From Baffinella frigidus (Eukaryota > Cryptophyceae > Cryptomonadales > Baffinellaceae): a stretch of 16,796 bases of DNA. Shown piece by piece: positions 1-6,833 of the stretch. Below the pieces are notes generated by a model. It saw only the letters and a program-made list of their open reading frames with translations. It had not been told where the DNA came from and ran no database searches. Position 1 is the first letter of the stretch; every line of letters begins with the position of its first letter. The stretch spans positions 105,664 through 122,459 of the forward strand of contig MU647260.1 in NCBI GenBank assembly GCA_026770585.1, given 5' to 3'. The position numbers and the translations under genes were made by a program.

Positions 1-85
1 GGGGGGGGGGGGGGTACCACCACAGGGCCCCAGGCATAGGGCTATTGTAGGGTAATTGGAGGAGCCGCCCCCCCCCTAGGACCAC
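1..85. repeat. Poly-G start and MITE core remnant
   Basis: The window opens with 14 G. It is followed by a degenerate copy of the centre of the CAGGGG-ended hairpin MITE seen at 4928-6833 (an ACCACAGGGCCCCAGGCATA-like core, then a C-run and CTAGGACCAC). Neither terminal repeat is recognisable. The homopolymer at the very edge suggests an assembly break inside such an element. Confidence 0.55.
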
Positions 86-347
86 TAAATCCTACACCCT
101 AACCGCGAAACCCTACACGCTACACGCTACATCATGTACACGCTAGACCCTTGGGGTGCAGTTAGGGCCTGGAATTCAGGGAGGTACGTGACCAAATTGC
201 ACCAGAAAATCCGTAAAGTTAAGTACCTCAAGGCAAGTTGACTTTTGATGAAAGGTTCGTAGTCCACCGTGTGGGACCCCCTGCCTCCTCCCATCTCGCG
301 AGACCACCTGCCTCGTGTGGGGTCGTGCTTCAACACACTACATCTAC
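86..347. other. Non-coding stretch with degenerate CCCTA repeats
   Basis: Positions 86-150 carry irregular CCCTAAA/CCCTACACG units, a worn telomere-type tract. Positions 216-249 hold a segment (CCTCAAGGCAAGTTGACTTT and flanks) repeated at about 10914-10939 inside another element. A short open frame on the minus strand (127-354) shows no recognisable protein features. I see no gene here. Confidence 0.5.
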
Positions 348-533
348 AGTCCACCTACCCTAACACAGGCTACCGTAACCCATACTTACCCTCCACACAT
401 ACTCCTTCGGCTGGCCCCCGATTCCCCCCTGCAAGGAAGTATGCCTGAAGGGTGGACACCGTAACGCATACCTACCCTCCACACATACTCAATCAGTCCG
501 CCCCCGACGGGTATGTGTTAGGGTAGGTCCACT
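348..533. repeat. Inverted-repeat element with internal direct repeats
   Basis: Arms at 348-367 (AGTCCACCTACCCTAACACA) and 514-533 are complementary with about two mismatches. Inside, a segment of about 33 bp (TACCGTAACCCATACTTACC onward, 371-404) is repeated directly at 457-490 with a few differences. It looks like a small non-autonomous element or a local duplication; no coding is seen. Confidence 0.5.
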
Positions 534-727
534 GTATCCCCCCCCTGTACGTAGCGCGAAACGGTGGTTTAGTTCAACTATTAAGTGACTTAAGTCAACT
601 ATTAACTTCAAGTAGTAAGTGACTTGAGTCAACTGTTAAATTTATCCTGCTGTTAACTTCCCCTTACCGAACCCCGCAGACATGGGCATGCTAAACGCCT
701 CTTCCAGCTCCAAAACCCTAAGCCATA
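534..727. repeat. AT-rich short tandem duplication
   Basis: The motif TCAACTATTAAGTGACTTAA is present in two to three diverged copies between 566 and 640. The segment after it (TTCCCCTTACCGAACCCCGC, about 657-676) recurs with small changes at about 1176-1196, and the pair marks a larger duplication feeding the repeat mosaic downstream. Confidence 0.45.
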
Positions 728-933
728 CCACACGAGAATGCTAGAGGGGCCTATTATATGTTGGGGGAAAAACGTTGTGAATATTTGTACCAGGATAAGG
801 TAAAGTAACCTCGTGCCCGGTAGAATTTATACCAGGCATGAGGTTACTTTTATCTTATACTGGTACAAATTTGTGTAGTAAAGACTTTATATGTTCGGTT
901 TTAAATAGGCCCCTCTAGCATTCTCGAGTGGTA
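726..933. mobile_element. TA-flanked MITE family B, copy 1
   Basis: The termini CCACACGAGAATGCTAGAGG... (728 onward) and ...CATTCTCGAGTGG (to 931) are inverted repeats of about 28 bp with one mismatch. The core is 204 bp, flanked by TA on both sides (726-727, 932-933). A second, inner inverted repeat (about 784-871) pairs TTTGTACCAGGATAAGG... with ...CTTATACTGGTACAAA, giving a palindrome inside a palindrome. No transposase is present. TA duplication and terminal repeats fit a Tc1/mariner- or pogo-type non-autonomous element (inference). Confidence 0.7.
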
Positions 934-959
934 AAAGCGCTAAGCCCTAAACCCTAAAA

Positions 960-1860
960 CCAGATATGGTCGAATGGGGGATGTCAGAAGCCTCTTCCAG
1001 CTCCGGGCGAGGCAGCTCTCCGAATGCTATCTTGAGGCTGAAATTTACTATCTTAGCCTTCGCGTAGCTGTACCATAGCCCCAAAACCACCCCTAAGATA
1101 GCAAAACGGTGATTCAGATTCTCACTCAACTATTAATCAAGTGTGAAGTGACGTGCCTCAACTAGTAACGTCCCCTCCCTTCCCGAACCCCGCGCAGACA
1201 TGATAGAGTGGGCGTCGGGGGATGTGAGAAGCCTCTTCCAGCTCCGGGCGCGGCAGCTCTCCTCTATTCCTCTCGATCTGGTACCTGTTCCCCGCGCCAA
1301 AGTTGACGGCTTTGTACCGCAGACCCAGCGTGTCAACTTAAGGATAGTCAGAAGCCTGTTCCAGCTCCGGGCGAGGCAGCTCTCCTCACTCCTTCTCGAT
1401 CTGGTACGCGGGGTTCGGGAAGGGAGGGACACCGTTGAGTCGAGTCGTTGAACCGTTGAGTTAAGTCGTTTACAGTTTTATTTTTATTTTTAAAAAGGCT
1501 CTTGCAGCTCCGGGCGAAACATCTCTCCTCCCTCCCTCTCGATCCGTGACGCGCCCATCAAGGCCCAGTTGGTACCTACCCCTATTAGAGCAGGGGAGAG
1601 GCCATTGGAGCCATTGCCCCAACCTAGCCTCTTCCAGCTCCGGGTGAGACATCTCTCCTCCCTCTCTCTCGATCTGGTATCTCTTCCCCGCGCCAAAGTT
1701 GACGGCTTTGTACCGCAACGCTCCAAAGTTGACGGATTTGTACCGCAGACCCAGCGTGTCAAGTTAAGGATCGTCAGAAGCCTGTTCCAGCTCCTGACGA
1801 GACAGCTCTCCTTTGTACCGTACCCCCAGGCTGTCAACTTGAGAATAGTCGGTCAACCTT
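960..1860. repeat. Mosaic of repeated CTTCCAGCTCCGGGCGAGGC units
   Basis: A unit containing CTTCCAGCTCCGGGCGAGGC and a following CTCTCCTC tract recurs at about 992, 1234, 1355, 1500, 1629 and 1781 (the 1500 and 1781 copies more diverged). Several copies are followed by a second unit, CCAAAGTTGACGG-TTTGTACCGC...CAGCGTGTCAACTT, at 1297, 1692, 1722 and partly 1812. The second unit is also found at 13150 and 15537. Both strands have open frames through this mosaic, but they just translate the repeats. I treat it as repeated non-coding DNA. Confidence 0.55.
1013..1128. repeat. Dispersed CTATCTT/AAGATAGC repeat, copy 1
   Basis: This segment shares order and sequence (GCTATCTTGAGG, CTATCTTAGCCT, CTGTACCATAGC, AAGATAGCAAAACGGTGATT) with 10309-10410, and partly with 9911-9952 and 10268-10300. 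It is a dispersed repeat of roughly 110 bp with inverted AAGATAGC/GCTATCTT motifs. Confidence 0.5.
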
Positions 1861-2075
1861 TCGTGAGGTGCGGCATCTTTCCATGCGAAACCTGGTTTAA
1901 TTTAAAACACTCTTGTGCTATCTCAGAGGTGGGTTTGTGCTGTTGTAAGGCTACGTCGAGGCTTCGATGGCCAATACAACCCTTCCCTTCAGATACCACA
2001 AAACTGTATCACAGGGGACTCGAAACCTGTCGTCCTCCACACAGCGGACTACACCGGAATTTTGCGAAGAGCCCA
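1861..2075. other. Non-coding stretch left of a palindrome
   Basis: No gene is recognised. The segment CCACACAGCGGACT...GATTTTG-like at 2038-2068 recurs in direct orientation at 2298-2330, so the palindrome at 2076-2251 is bracketed by imperfect direct repeats. Confidence 0.4.
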
Positions 2076-2251
2076 CACGTTCATAGGGTGACGGCCAGAA
2101 AATGGGGTAGTTGGGCCTACAGGATTGCCTAGGACCTCCTACCGTAGGCCGAGACTTTTTGGTCCTAGGATCCCTCGGCCTACGGTAGGAGGTCCTAGGC
2201 AATGCCGTATGCCTAACTACCCCCTTTTCAGGCCGTTAGCCTATGAACGTG
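2076..2251. repeat. Long palindromic element family C, copy 1
   Basis: The arms pair from CACGTTCATAGG (2076) to CCTATGAACGTG (ending 2251). They run through GAAAATGGGGTAGTT (2098) and the near-perfect section GCCTAGGACCTCCTACCGTA. The off-centre spacer contains GGTCCTAGGATCC. Total is 176 bp. A second copy lies at 3433-3540 with the spacer in the opposite orientation. This is a fold-back or MITE-like element with no coding capacity. Confidence 0.65.
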
Positions 2252-2945
2252 AATTTACGCCCTAGGATTCTCCGGGGTTGGGACAGGATGCCCAGACCAC
2301 ACAGCGGACTTCGAAGGGATTTTGAATAACCCCGAAGCGATAAGACGTAGGCCCCTACGGTAGGCAACCCGTAGGGACATAGGGGGTTTCCTACGGATAA
2401 GGTAACGGAAGGGTGGCCCGATTTGGGCCGAAAACCCCCTCGTAGCCCGCTGTGTGAAGGGGAGGGGAGGAAATCTCAATCTTGAATTCTGGTTTGTGAC
2501 TTGGCGTGGTCTCTGGGGTTTGGACAGGTTCGGGAAAAGGGGTTGGGGGGCACCGAACGTGGGCTGGGAGGGGAGGTGGAAAGCCGCGGGGTTGACTTCG
2601 ACGAGGATGCTGGGTATGTGCCTTTCGGGCCTTGAAGTTTGATTGGTTTTCAACGTAACTCACCACCGGGTACCAGCCAGAATCTCAAGAGCCGGAGTAC
2701 GGGCCATAATCGAGGTAAGTACGAGCCATAATCCCAGAGCCGAGTTCAAGGCGATGACGCCGGGTGTGTCGATGATGGTGCTTTTTCTTTATCGCTCCCA
2801 GCCTAGTGAAAAGTGATCAATCGGGAGAGAAAAGGCTCCATTCCAGAGCCTCACAACCTTAGTGTCCAGGCTTGTAGCTTAAGACCGTCCATATGATGAC
2901 GTCATCAACGACCCTAAGACCGGGCCACGCAGGGCTGGAGGGGGG
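2252..2945. other. Gene-free stretch with small palindromes
   Basis: Short palindromes built on CCTACGGTAGG occur at about 2340-2400. A minus-strand open frame of 132 codons (2255-2653) is proline- and arginine-rich, overlaps other frames and has no recognisable domain. At 2690-2735, (G/A)GTACG(A/G)GCCATAATC occurs twice. I see no supportable gene. Confidence 0.4.
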
Positions 2946-3007
2946 GTATTCAACAGTATTTTTTTCGAGGGAAAATGGTATTCAAAAGTCGTTTTTTCAA
3001 GGAAAAC
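2946..3007. repeat. Two-copy tandem of about 30 bp
   Basis: GTATTCAACAGTATTTTTTT (2946) and GTATTCAAAAGTCGTTTTTT (2975), each followed by C(G/A)AGG(G/A)AAA, form a tandem pair. The stretch from 3008 to 3220 shows no recognisable feature. Confidence 0.45.
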
Positions 3008-3220
3008 AGCTCCAAGAACGCACCAATGGCTCCAAGACCGCACCTGGAATACCCTACCCAGGAGCCTGGCGTGCGCCGTTCCAGACATCTCCAGACCGTC
3101 CAGTATGTCCCGAGGGTGTGTGCCCAAGTCTTGGGGTACCAGCCTCGCAACCTGATTGACCAAGCTCATTACCTAAGACCCACAGGGTATGTCGATGCCG
3201 TCATCAACGAACCCTGCCCC

Positions 3221-3229
3221 CTTTAGGGT

Positions 3230-3268
<39 letters not shown>

Positions 3269-3398
3269 GGTGTAGGGTTTAGGGTTTAGGGTTTAGGATT
3301 TAGGGTTTAGGGAGCCTGTCCCTTTAGGGGTTAGGGGTTAGGGGTTAATAGGGGTTGAGGATGGTTAGGGGTTGAGGGTTTGGGGTTTAGGTTTGCAG
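3221..3398. repeat. Interstitial telomere-like array, G-rich strand
   Basis: Degenerate units GGGTTGA, GGGTTTA and GGGGTTA repeat for about 180 bp. The consensus is of the TTTAGGG type. It is the only sizeable tract here with the G-rich strand on plus; all arrays right of 9400 read CCCTAAA on plus. Interruptions and unique flanks show it is internal, not a chromosome end. Confidence 0.75.
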
Positions 3399-3432
3399 CG
3401 AAGTCAGGGTTTGGGGCTGCTCTCGAGCTCGA

Positions 3433-3540
3433 GAAAATGGGGTAGTTAGGCATACGGCATTGCCTAGGACCTCCTACCGTAGGCCGAGGGATCCCAGGAC
3501 CAAAAGTCTCGGCCTACGGTAGGAGGTCCTAGGCAATGCC
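3433..3540. repeat. Long palindromic element family C, copy 2 (truncated)
   Basis: GAAAATGGGGTAGTTAGGCA begins the left arm and the palindrome ends at GGCAATGCC (3540). The outer right end present in copy 1 (CTAACTACCCCCTTTTC) is missing. The asymmetric spacer (GGATCCCAGGACCAAAAGT) is the reverse complement of that in copy 1, so the two copies lie in opposite orientation. Confidence 0.65.
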
Positions 3541-3633
3541 CTCCGCGCTCACTTGCTGGTTAGGCTTTCGGGTTCGGGGTTGAGGGTTGAGGGTTTGGCG
3601 GCGGGCGGGCTGTTGCCCATAACATAGTGAATC

Positions 3634-3781
3634 GGTCCAAAGTATTGCATTCCCTTGATAGGTCTGACCTATGCAAATTTGGTCACGTTACCGCTAAATC
3701 TAGGGGTTCCGAAACCCTTGAAGCCCACTGTGTTGTGTTGCCGACTAGGTCCAACGTATTGCATTCCCTTGATAGGTCTGA
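3634..3781 (+). repeat. 34-bp direct repeat pair
   Basis: GGTCCAAAGTATTGCATTCC...GATAGGTCTGA at 3634-3667 recurs at 3748-3781 with one difference. The spacing is 114 bp. Open frames across it have no recognisable protein content. Confidence 0.6.
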
Positions 3782-3956
3782 ACGGACCCTGTGCTCCTTT
3801 AGGTCCTTGAGGTTTTAATTTCGCCCAACATATGCCAACGACACGCCGTTCCGTAGAAGGGATCTGCAGAGAAAGCATTTTTGCTTTCGGATCGCGTTTA
3901 GCTCTCCAGTGCATTTCCACCCCTGGCTCTTCCCACCTGACGACCTCTCTCAGACC
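3782..3956. other. No recognised feature
   Basis: An open frame from 3832 (plus) enters here and continues into the minisatellite. Its downstream part is just repeat translation. CTCTCAGACCGG at about 3945 starts the higher-order unit that follows. Confidence 0.35.
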
Positions 3957-4255
3957 GGAAAACTACCCCCGTTTTACATGCGGTATTTCGAAACTACCCC
4001 CGTTTTACATACGGTATTTTGACCCTGTGCTCCACCGCAGGCTCTGCCCGACGCCCGACGACCTCTCTCAGACCGGAAAACTACCCCCGTTTTACATGAT
4101 GTTTTCCGAAACTACCCCGTTTGACATACGGTATTCCGAAACTACCCCCCTTTTACATACGGTATTCTGAAACTACCCCCCTTTTACACACGGTATTCCG
4201 AAACTGACCCTGTGCTCCGCCTCAGGCTCTGCCCGACGCCCGACGACCTCTTACA
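3945..4255. repeat. 31-bp minisatellite in a higher-order repeat
   Basis: Six units of AAACTACCCCCGTTTTACAT plus ACGGTATTCCG occur, two at about 3957-4017 and four at 4076-4205. Each block is preceded by GACGACCTCTCTCAGACCGG and followed by CCTGTGCTCC-CC-CAGGCTCTGC. The block itself is therefore duplicated. Because the unit is about 30-31 bp the frame slips, so translation is unlikely to be conserved. Confidence 0.65.
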
Positions 4256-4256
4256 A

Positions 4257-4351
4257 ATCGACGTCCGCGCATGCTGGGATGGGGGGCTGGACGGGTATGA
4301 CCTTGCTCCGGTTGAGTCCACGGAGGCCGACTTCCGTTACTGGAGCGACTA
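4257..4351 (+). pseudogene. Repeated coding remnant ending ADFRYWSD-stop, copy 1
   Basis: Read from about 4245, the frame gives DDLLQIDVRACWDGGLDGYD then LAPVESTEADFRYWSD and a stop (TAG, 4349-4351). Copies at 4573-4665 and 4857-4911 share the DG-YDLAQGQ and ADF-YWSD parts. This looks like the 3' end of an unidentified protein gene copied three times at a period of about 285 bp. I do not recognise the family, and an intact upstream gene is not present. Confidence 0.4.
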
Positions 4352-4386
4352 GGGCGTAAGCACGGCTCAGCCAGAAGGGCCCATCT

Positions 4387-4542
4387 CACTGCCAGCGACA
4401 ATATTTCGTGGAGGACTTGAAGACCCTTTTAAAACACTATAATGGGTCTCACACCCATTATAGTGTTTATAATGTGTCTGAGACACATTATTATGTTTTA
4501 AAAGGGGTTTTTTTTTCCTGCGAAATATTCTCGCTGGCAGTG
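4387..4542. repeat. Cloverleaf-like palindrome flanked by CATCT
   Basis: The outer stem pairs CACTGCCAGCGACAATATTT (4387) with its complement ending GCTGGCAGTG (4542). A second stem pairs CCCTTTTAAAACA (about 4424) with TGTTTTAAAAGGG (about 4494). Inside are two separate hairpins: CACTATAATGGGT/ACCCATTATAGTG (about 4435-4465) and ATAATGTGTC/GACACATTAT (about 4468-4491). The sequence CATCT flanks it on both sides (4382-4386, 4543-4547), consistent with a 5-bp target duplication. Confidence 0.65.
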
Positions 4543-4569
4543 CATCTGTTGAGAATGGTGGGACGGGGG

Positions 4570-4665
4570 GACAGACGGCAGCTATGATCTTGCTCAGGGT
4601 CAGCAACTACCTGAGCAAGAGGTAATTGCTGACGACTTCGGATACTGGAGCGACGAAGACTCTCC
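4570..4665 (+). pseudogene. Repeated coding remnant, copy 2
   Basis: The frame DGSYDLAQGQ...ADDFGYWSDEDS corresponds to copy 1, but the stop is replaced (GAC GAA GAC). Reading continues into the family D palindrome. It lies about 287 bp after copy 1. Same caveat: protein family not recognised. Confidence 0.4.
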
Positions 4666-4763
4666 CTTAAGTTGCCATGCGGTCAAATTTGACCGCCAGG
4701 AGGTCCTAGGCAGGTCCTATGGCCATACGGTAGGGCGTATGAGCCTACTGGCCACTTAAGGGA
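4663..4763. mobile_element. Small palindromic element family D, copy 1
   Basis: The ends TCCCTTAAGTTGCC and GGCCACTTAAGGGA are inverted. The inside holds GCGGTCAAATTTGACCGC (a perfect short palindrome) and the CGGTAGGGCGTATGAGCCTA segment shared with copy 2 at 5479-5570. It is about 101 bp with no coding. TTAA lies in both ends, but a target duplication is not clear. Confidence 0.5.
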
Positions 4764-4856
4764 TAAGTCAGAGCCTGGAGCGACTAAGACCGAGAGTGGT
4801 CGTCTCAGTGCGGTCCACTTAGCCGCCATAAGTAGCCTGGGATAAGCCAACTAGGA

Positions 4857-4911
4857 CGGCAGCTGTGATGTTGCTCAGGGTCAGTCAACGGACGCCGATT
4901 TCCGATGCTGG
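4857..4911 (+). pseudogene. Repeated coding remnant, copy 3
   Basis: The frame DGSCDVAQGQSTDADFRCWSD ends in TAG, again matching copy 1. It is directly followed by GACTCTC and the first complete MITE. Unit spacing from copy 2 is about 284 bp. Confidence 0.4.
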
Positions 4912-4927
4912 AGCGACTAGGACTCTC

Positions 4928-5048
4928 TACAGGGGTACCTCGCTCATAAGAAACAGCCCCCCCCAAGGACCCTACAGTAGGCCTATGCCGAGGGCCCTAT
5001 GGTGGTCCTAGGGGGGGGGCGGTTTCTTATGAGCGAGGCACCCCTGTA
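4928..5048. mobile_element. CAGGGG-ended hairpin MITE (family A), copy 1
   Basis: The core is 117 bp (4930-5046) flanked by TA on each side. The ends CAGGGGTACCTCGCTCATAA and its complement are followed by a C-run and G-run, then a palindromic centre (CCTACAGTAGGCCTATG...). The whole element can fold as one hairpin. TA target site and CAG-first termini with ACCTCG resemble pogo/Tigger-type terminal repeats (established for that superfamily; assignment here is inference). No transposase. Confidence 0.8.
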
Positions 5049-5049
5049 G

Positions 5050-5119
5050 GCATAGCCGGAGTGACTTTACACAGTCACGCCATGTAGAAGTATTATACTG
5101 TCGCAAGTATTCGCCGGCC
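5050..5119. other. Segment shared with the loop of a later hairpin
   Basis: AGCCGGAGTGACTTTACACA at 5053-5072 recurs with one change at 6379-6398, there as the loop of a perfect 27-bp stem. No gene. Confidence 0.5.
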
Positions 5120-5325
5120 TACAGGGGTACCTCGCTCATAAGAAAACGCCCCCCCCCCCCCTAGGGACCACCATAGGGCCCTATGCACAGGCCTACCGAA
5201 GCATGGCTTTTCTGCAGAACCAGTTCCGGTGTCCGCCTATGTTGGGAGCTCGAAGAACCTCAAGGTCCTAAAGGACCGTAGGTTCTTAGGGGGATGCGGT
5301 CTCTTATGAGTGAGGTACCCCTGTA
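5120..5325. mobile_element. Family A MITE, copy 2 with altered interior
   Basis: Left end TACAGGGGTACCTCGCTCAT and right end ATGAGTGAGGTACCCCTGTA are intact. The core is about 202 bp because the usual palindromic centre is replaced by unrelated sequence (about 5205-5280) with its own GAAGAACCT/AGGTTCTT hairpin. TA lies at both edges. Confidence 0.75.
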
Positions 5326-5341
5326 GCATTGAAGGCAGATG

Positions 5342-5456
5342 CAGGGGTACCTCGCTCACAAGGAGCCCCCCCCCCCCCCCTTGGACCACCGTAGGGAACT
5401 AGGTATCGCCCTACTGTAGGGTCCTAGGAGGGTGCGCCTCCTTATGAGCGAGGTAA
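5342..5456. mobile_element. Family A MITE, copy 3 (right end eroded)
   Basis: The left end CAGGGGTACCTCGCTCACAA is present but flanked by TG rather than TA. A C-run and the usual centre follow. The right arm stops at GAGCGAGGTAA without the terminal CCCCTG. Confidence 0.7.
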
Positions 5457-5478
5457 CTAACTACCATGTACTTGTCCC

Positions 5479-5570
5479 GTAAGTGACCAACGGGCGAATA
5501 ATCGCCCGTGGAAGCCCTAGGCAGGTGCTAGGGCCCTACGGTAGGGCGTATGAGCCTACTGGTCACTTAA
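5479..5570. mobile_element. Small palindromic element family D, copy 2
   Basis: TAAGTGACCA and TGGTCACTTA bound about 92 bp. The internal perfect hairpin ACGGGCGA-ATA-ATCGCCCGT-like (5490-5508) differs from that of copy 1. The flanking CTAGGGCCCTACGGTAGGGC...GAGCCTACTGG is shared. A CAGTGCCAGACCGAC motif just after it (5581-5595) recurs at 6306-6320. Confidence 0.5.
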
Positions 5571-5640
5571 AGGAGATTTCCAGTGCCAGACCGACACAGC
5601 CTCCAGAGATCTACATGTATGGCGAAAGCGTGTTAAAAAC

Positions 5641-5762
5641 TACAGAGGTACCTCGCTCATAAGAAACTACCCCCCCTTAGGACCCTACAGCAGGCCTATG
5701 CCTAGGCCCCTATGAGAGTCCTAGGGGGGGGGGCAGTTTCGTATGAGAGAGGTGCCCCTGTA
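5641..5762. mobile_element. Family A MITE, copy 4
   Basis: The core is 118 bp (5643-5760), flanked by TA. The left end has one change (CAGAGGTACC). The interior orientation matches copy 1 (CCCTACAGCAGGCCTATGCC). Confidence 0.75.
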
Positions 5763-5780
5763 AACCCTACAGTGCGCGTG

Positions 5781-6021
5781 TACAGGGGTACCTCACTCAT
5801 AAGAAACTGCCCCCCCCCTAGGACCACCATAGGGCCCTAGGCATAGGCCTACTGTAGGGTCCTACAGGGGTACCTCGCTCATAAGAAACCGCCCCCCCCC
5901 CCAGGACAACCATAGGGCCCTAGGCATAGGCCTACTGTAGGGCCCTAGGGGGGGTCGGTTTCTTATGAGCGAGGTACCCCTGTAGGGGGGGTTGGTTTCT
6001 TATGAGCGAGGTACCCCTGTA
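5781..6021. mobile_element. Family A MITE, copy 5 (outer, split by copy 6)
   Basis: The left half is 5781-5862 and the right half 5985-6021. They are separated by a complete second element. Removing the insert plus one TA gives a normal 117-bp core (5783-6019), itself flanked by TA. Confidence 0.8.
5863..5984. mobile_element. Family A MITE, copy 6 (inserted in copy 5)
   Basis: This is a complete 118-bp core (5865-5982) with both ends perfect. TA on each side (5863-5864, 5983-5984) comes from the CCTAGG of the host element. Confidence 0.85.
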
Positions 6022-6102
6022 AACCCTAAACCAGGTTCAGAGGCAGGGGCCGATTCGCTCTTTTTAAAGCCGAGGCGTGTTTTTAAAGCCGAGACACCCC
6101 TC
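6022..6102. other. Short spacer with direct repeat
   Basis: TTTTTAAAGCCGAG occurs twice (about 6060 and 6079). A frame through the neighbouring MITEs is open but only translates their ends. Confidence 0.4.
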
Positions 6103-6222
6103 TACAGGGGTACCTCGCTCATAAGAAAACGCCACCCCCTACGACTACCATACGGCCCTAGGCATATGCCTACTGTAGGGTCCTAGGTGGGTGCGCTTTC
6201 TTATGAGCGAGGCACCCCTCTA
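6103..6222. mobile_element. Family A MITE, copy 7
   Basis: The core is 116 bp with the left end intact. The right end reads CACCCCTCTA (one change). TA lies at both edges. Confidence 0.75.
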
Positions 6223-6351
6223 CATCCTCAAGTCAACTCATGACAATCGGGTAAAGGACTGCCCAGTCGGGTACCAACTCCGGATCCTTTTGATAAATGC
6301 ATCAACAGTGCCAGACCGACCAAAACCTCTTTCGGTTACATGTAGGGGGGT

Positions 6352-6440
6352 TCTGGGGATAATACCCTACATAGAGATAGCCGGAGCGACTTTACACAAG
6401 TCACGTCCACTTGATCTCTATGTAGGGTATTATCCCCAGA
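6352..6440. repeat. Hairpin with perfect 27-bp stem
   Basis: TCTGGGGATAATACCCTACA plus TAGAGAT (6352-6378) pairs perfectly with 6414-6440. The 35-base loop matches the unique segment at 5053-5081. An unbroken stem suggests recent origin or constraint; no coding. Confidence 0.75.
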
Positions 6441-6482
6441 GTTCTATGCTCCCAGGAGCACCTGCAAGATTACACCTTTCTG

Positions 6483-6603
6483 TACAGGGGTACCTCGCTC
6501 ATAAGAAACCGCACCACCCTAGGACCCTGCAGTAGGACCATGCCTACGGTCCTAGGGTGGTCCTAGGGGGGGGGCGGTTTCTTATGAGCGAGGTACCCCT
6601 GTA
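6483..6603. mobile_element. Family A MITE, copy 8, flanked by 14-bp direct repeats
   Basis: The core is 117 bp (6485-6601). The sequence TACACCTTTCTGTA stands on both sides (6471-6484 and 6602-6615), sharing the TA. This is longer than the TA duplication seen elsewhere. Confidence 0.75.
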
Positions 6604-6718
6604 CACCTTTCTGTAAAGCTGCACACCTGGAGGGTTCACTCCCACGGGGGTCTGAACACGGATCTGGTTCTGCAGCCAGCGCTGCCACGATGCGTGTGCC
6701 AGAGCCACTCTCGAGGTG

Positions 6719-6833
6719 CACAGGGTTACCCCGCTCACAAGAAAGCGCCCCCCCCCCAGGACCGCCATAGGGCCCTAGACATACTGCAGGGTCCTAGGGG
6801 GTGGCGTTTTCTTATGAGCGAGGTACCCCTGTA
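6719..6833. mobile_element. Family A MITE, copy 9 (diverged)
   Basis: The left end is CAGGGTTACCCCGCTCACAA with two or three changes and CA instead of TA before it. The right end is intact with TA after it. The core is 111 bp. It lies 135 bp beyond the stop codon of the ankyrin gene. Confidence 0.7.

Noticed and set aside
1200-1451. Plus-strand frame with repeated LFQLRARQLSS
   Set aside because: The repeat could look like a helical protein, but the unit is a DNA repeat open in several frames, with variable ends and no consistent splice borders.
2255-2653. Minus-strand frame of 132 codons
   Set aside because: No recognisable domain, biased composition and an overlapping competing frame. Not enough to call a gene.
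3221-3398. A chromosome end (true telomere)
   Set aside because: Units are degenerate and unique sequence lies on both sides.
4387-4542. tRNA gene
   Set aside because: The cloverleaf-like pairing lacks the tRNA arm lengths, T-loop and D-loop consensus.
5992-6535. Two plus-strand frames over the MITE cluster
   Set aside because: Their distinctive peptides (YRGTSLIR, MSEAPLY) are translations of the MITE terminal repeats and recur with every copy.
4928-6833. CRISPR array
   Set aside because: The repeated segments are full hairpin elements with TA flanks and irregular spacing, one nested in another. There is no uniform short repeat/spacer pattern and no cas genes.
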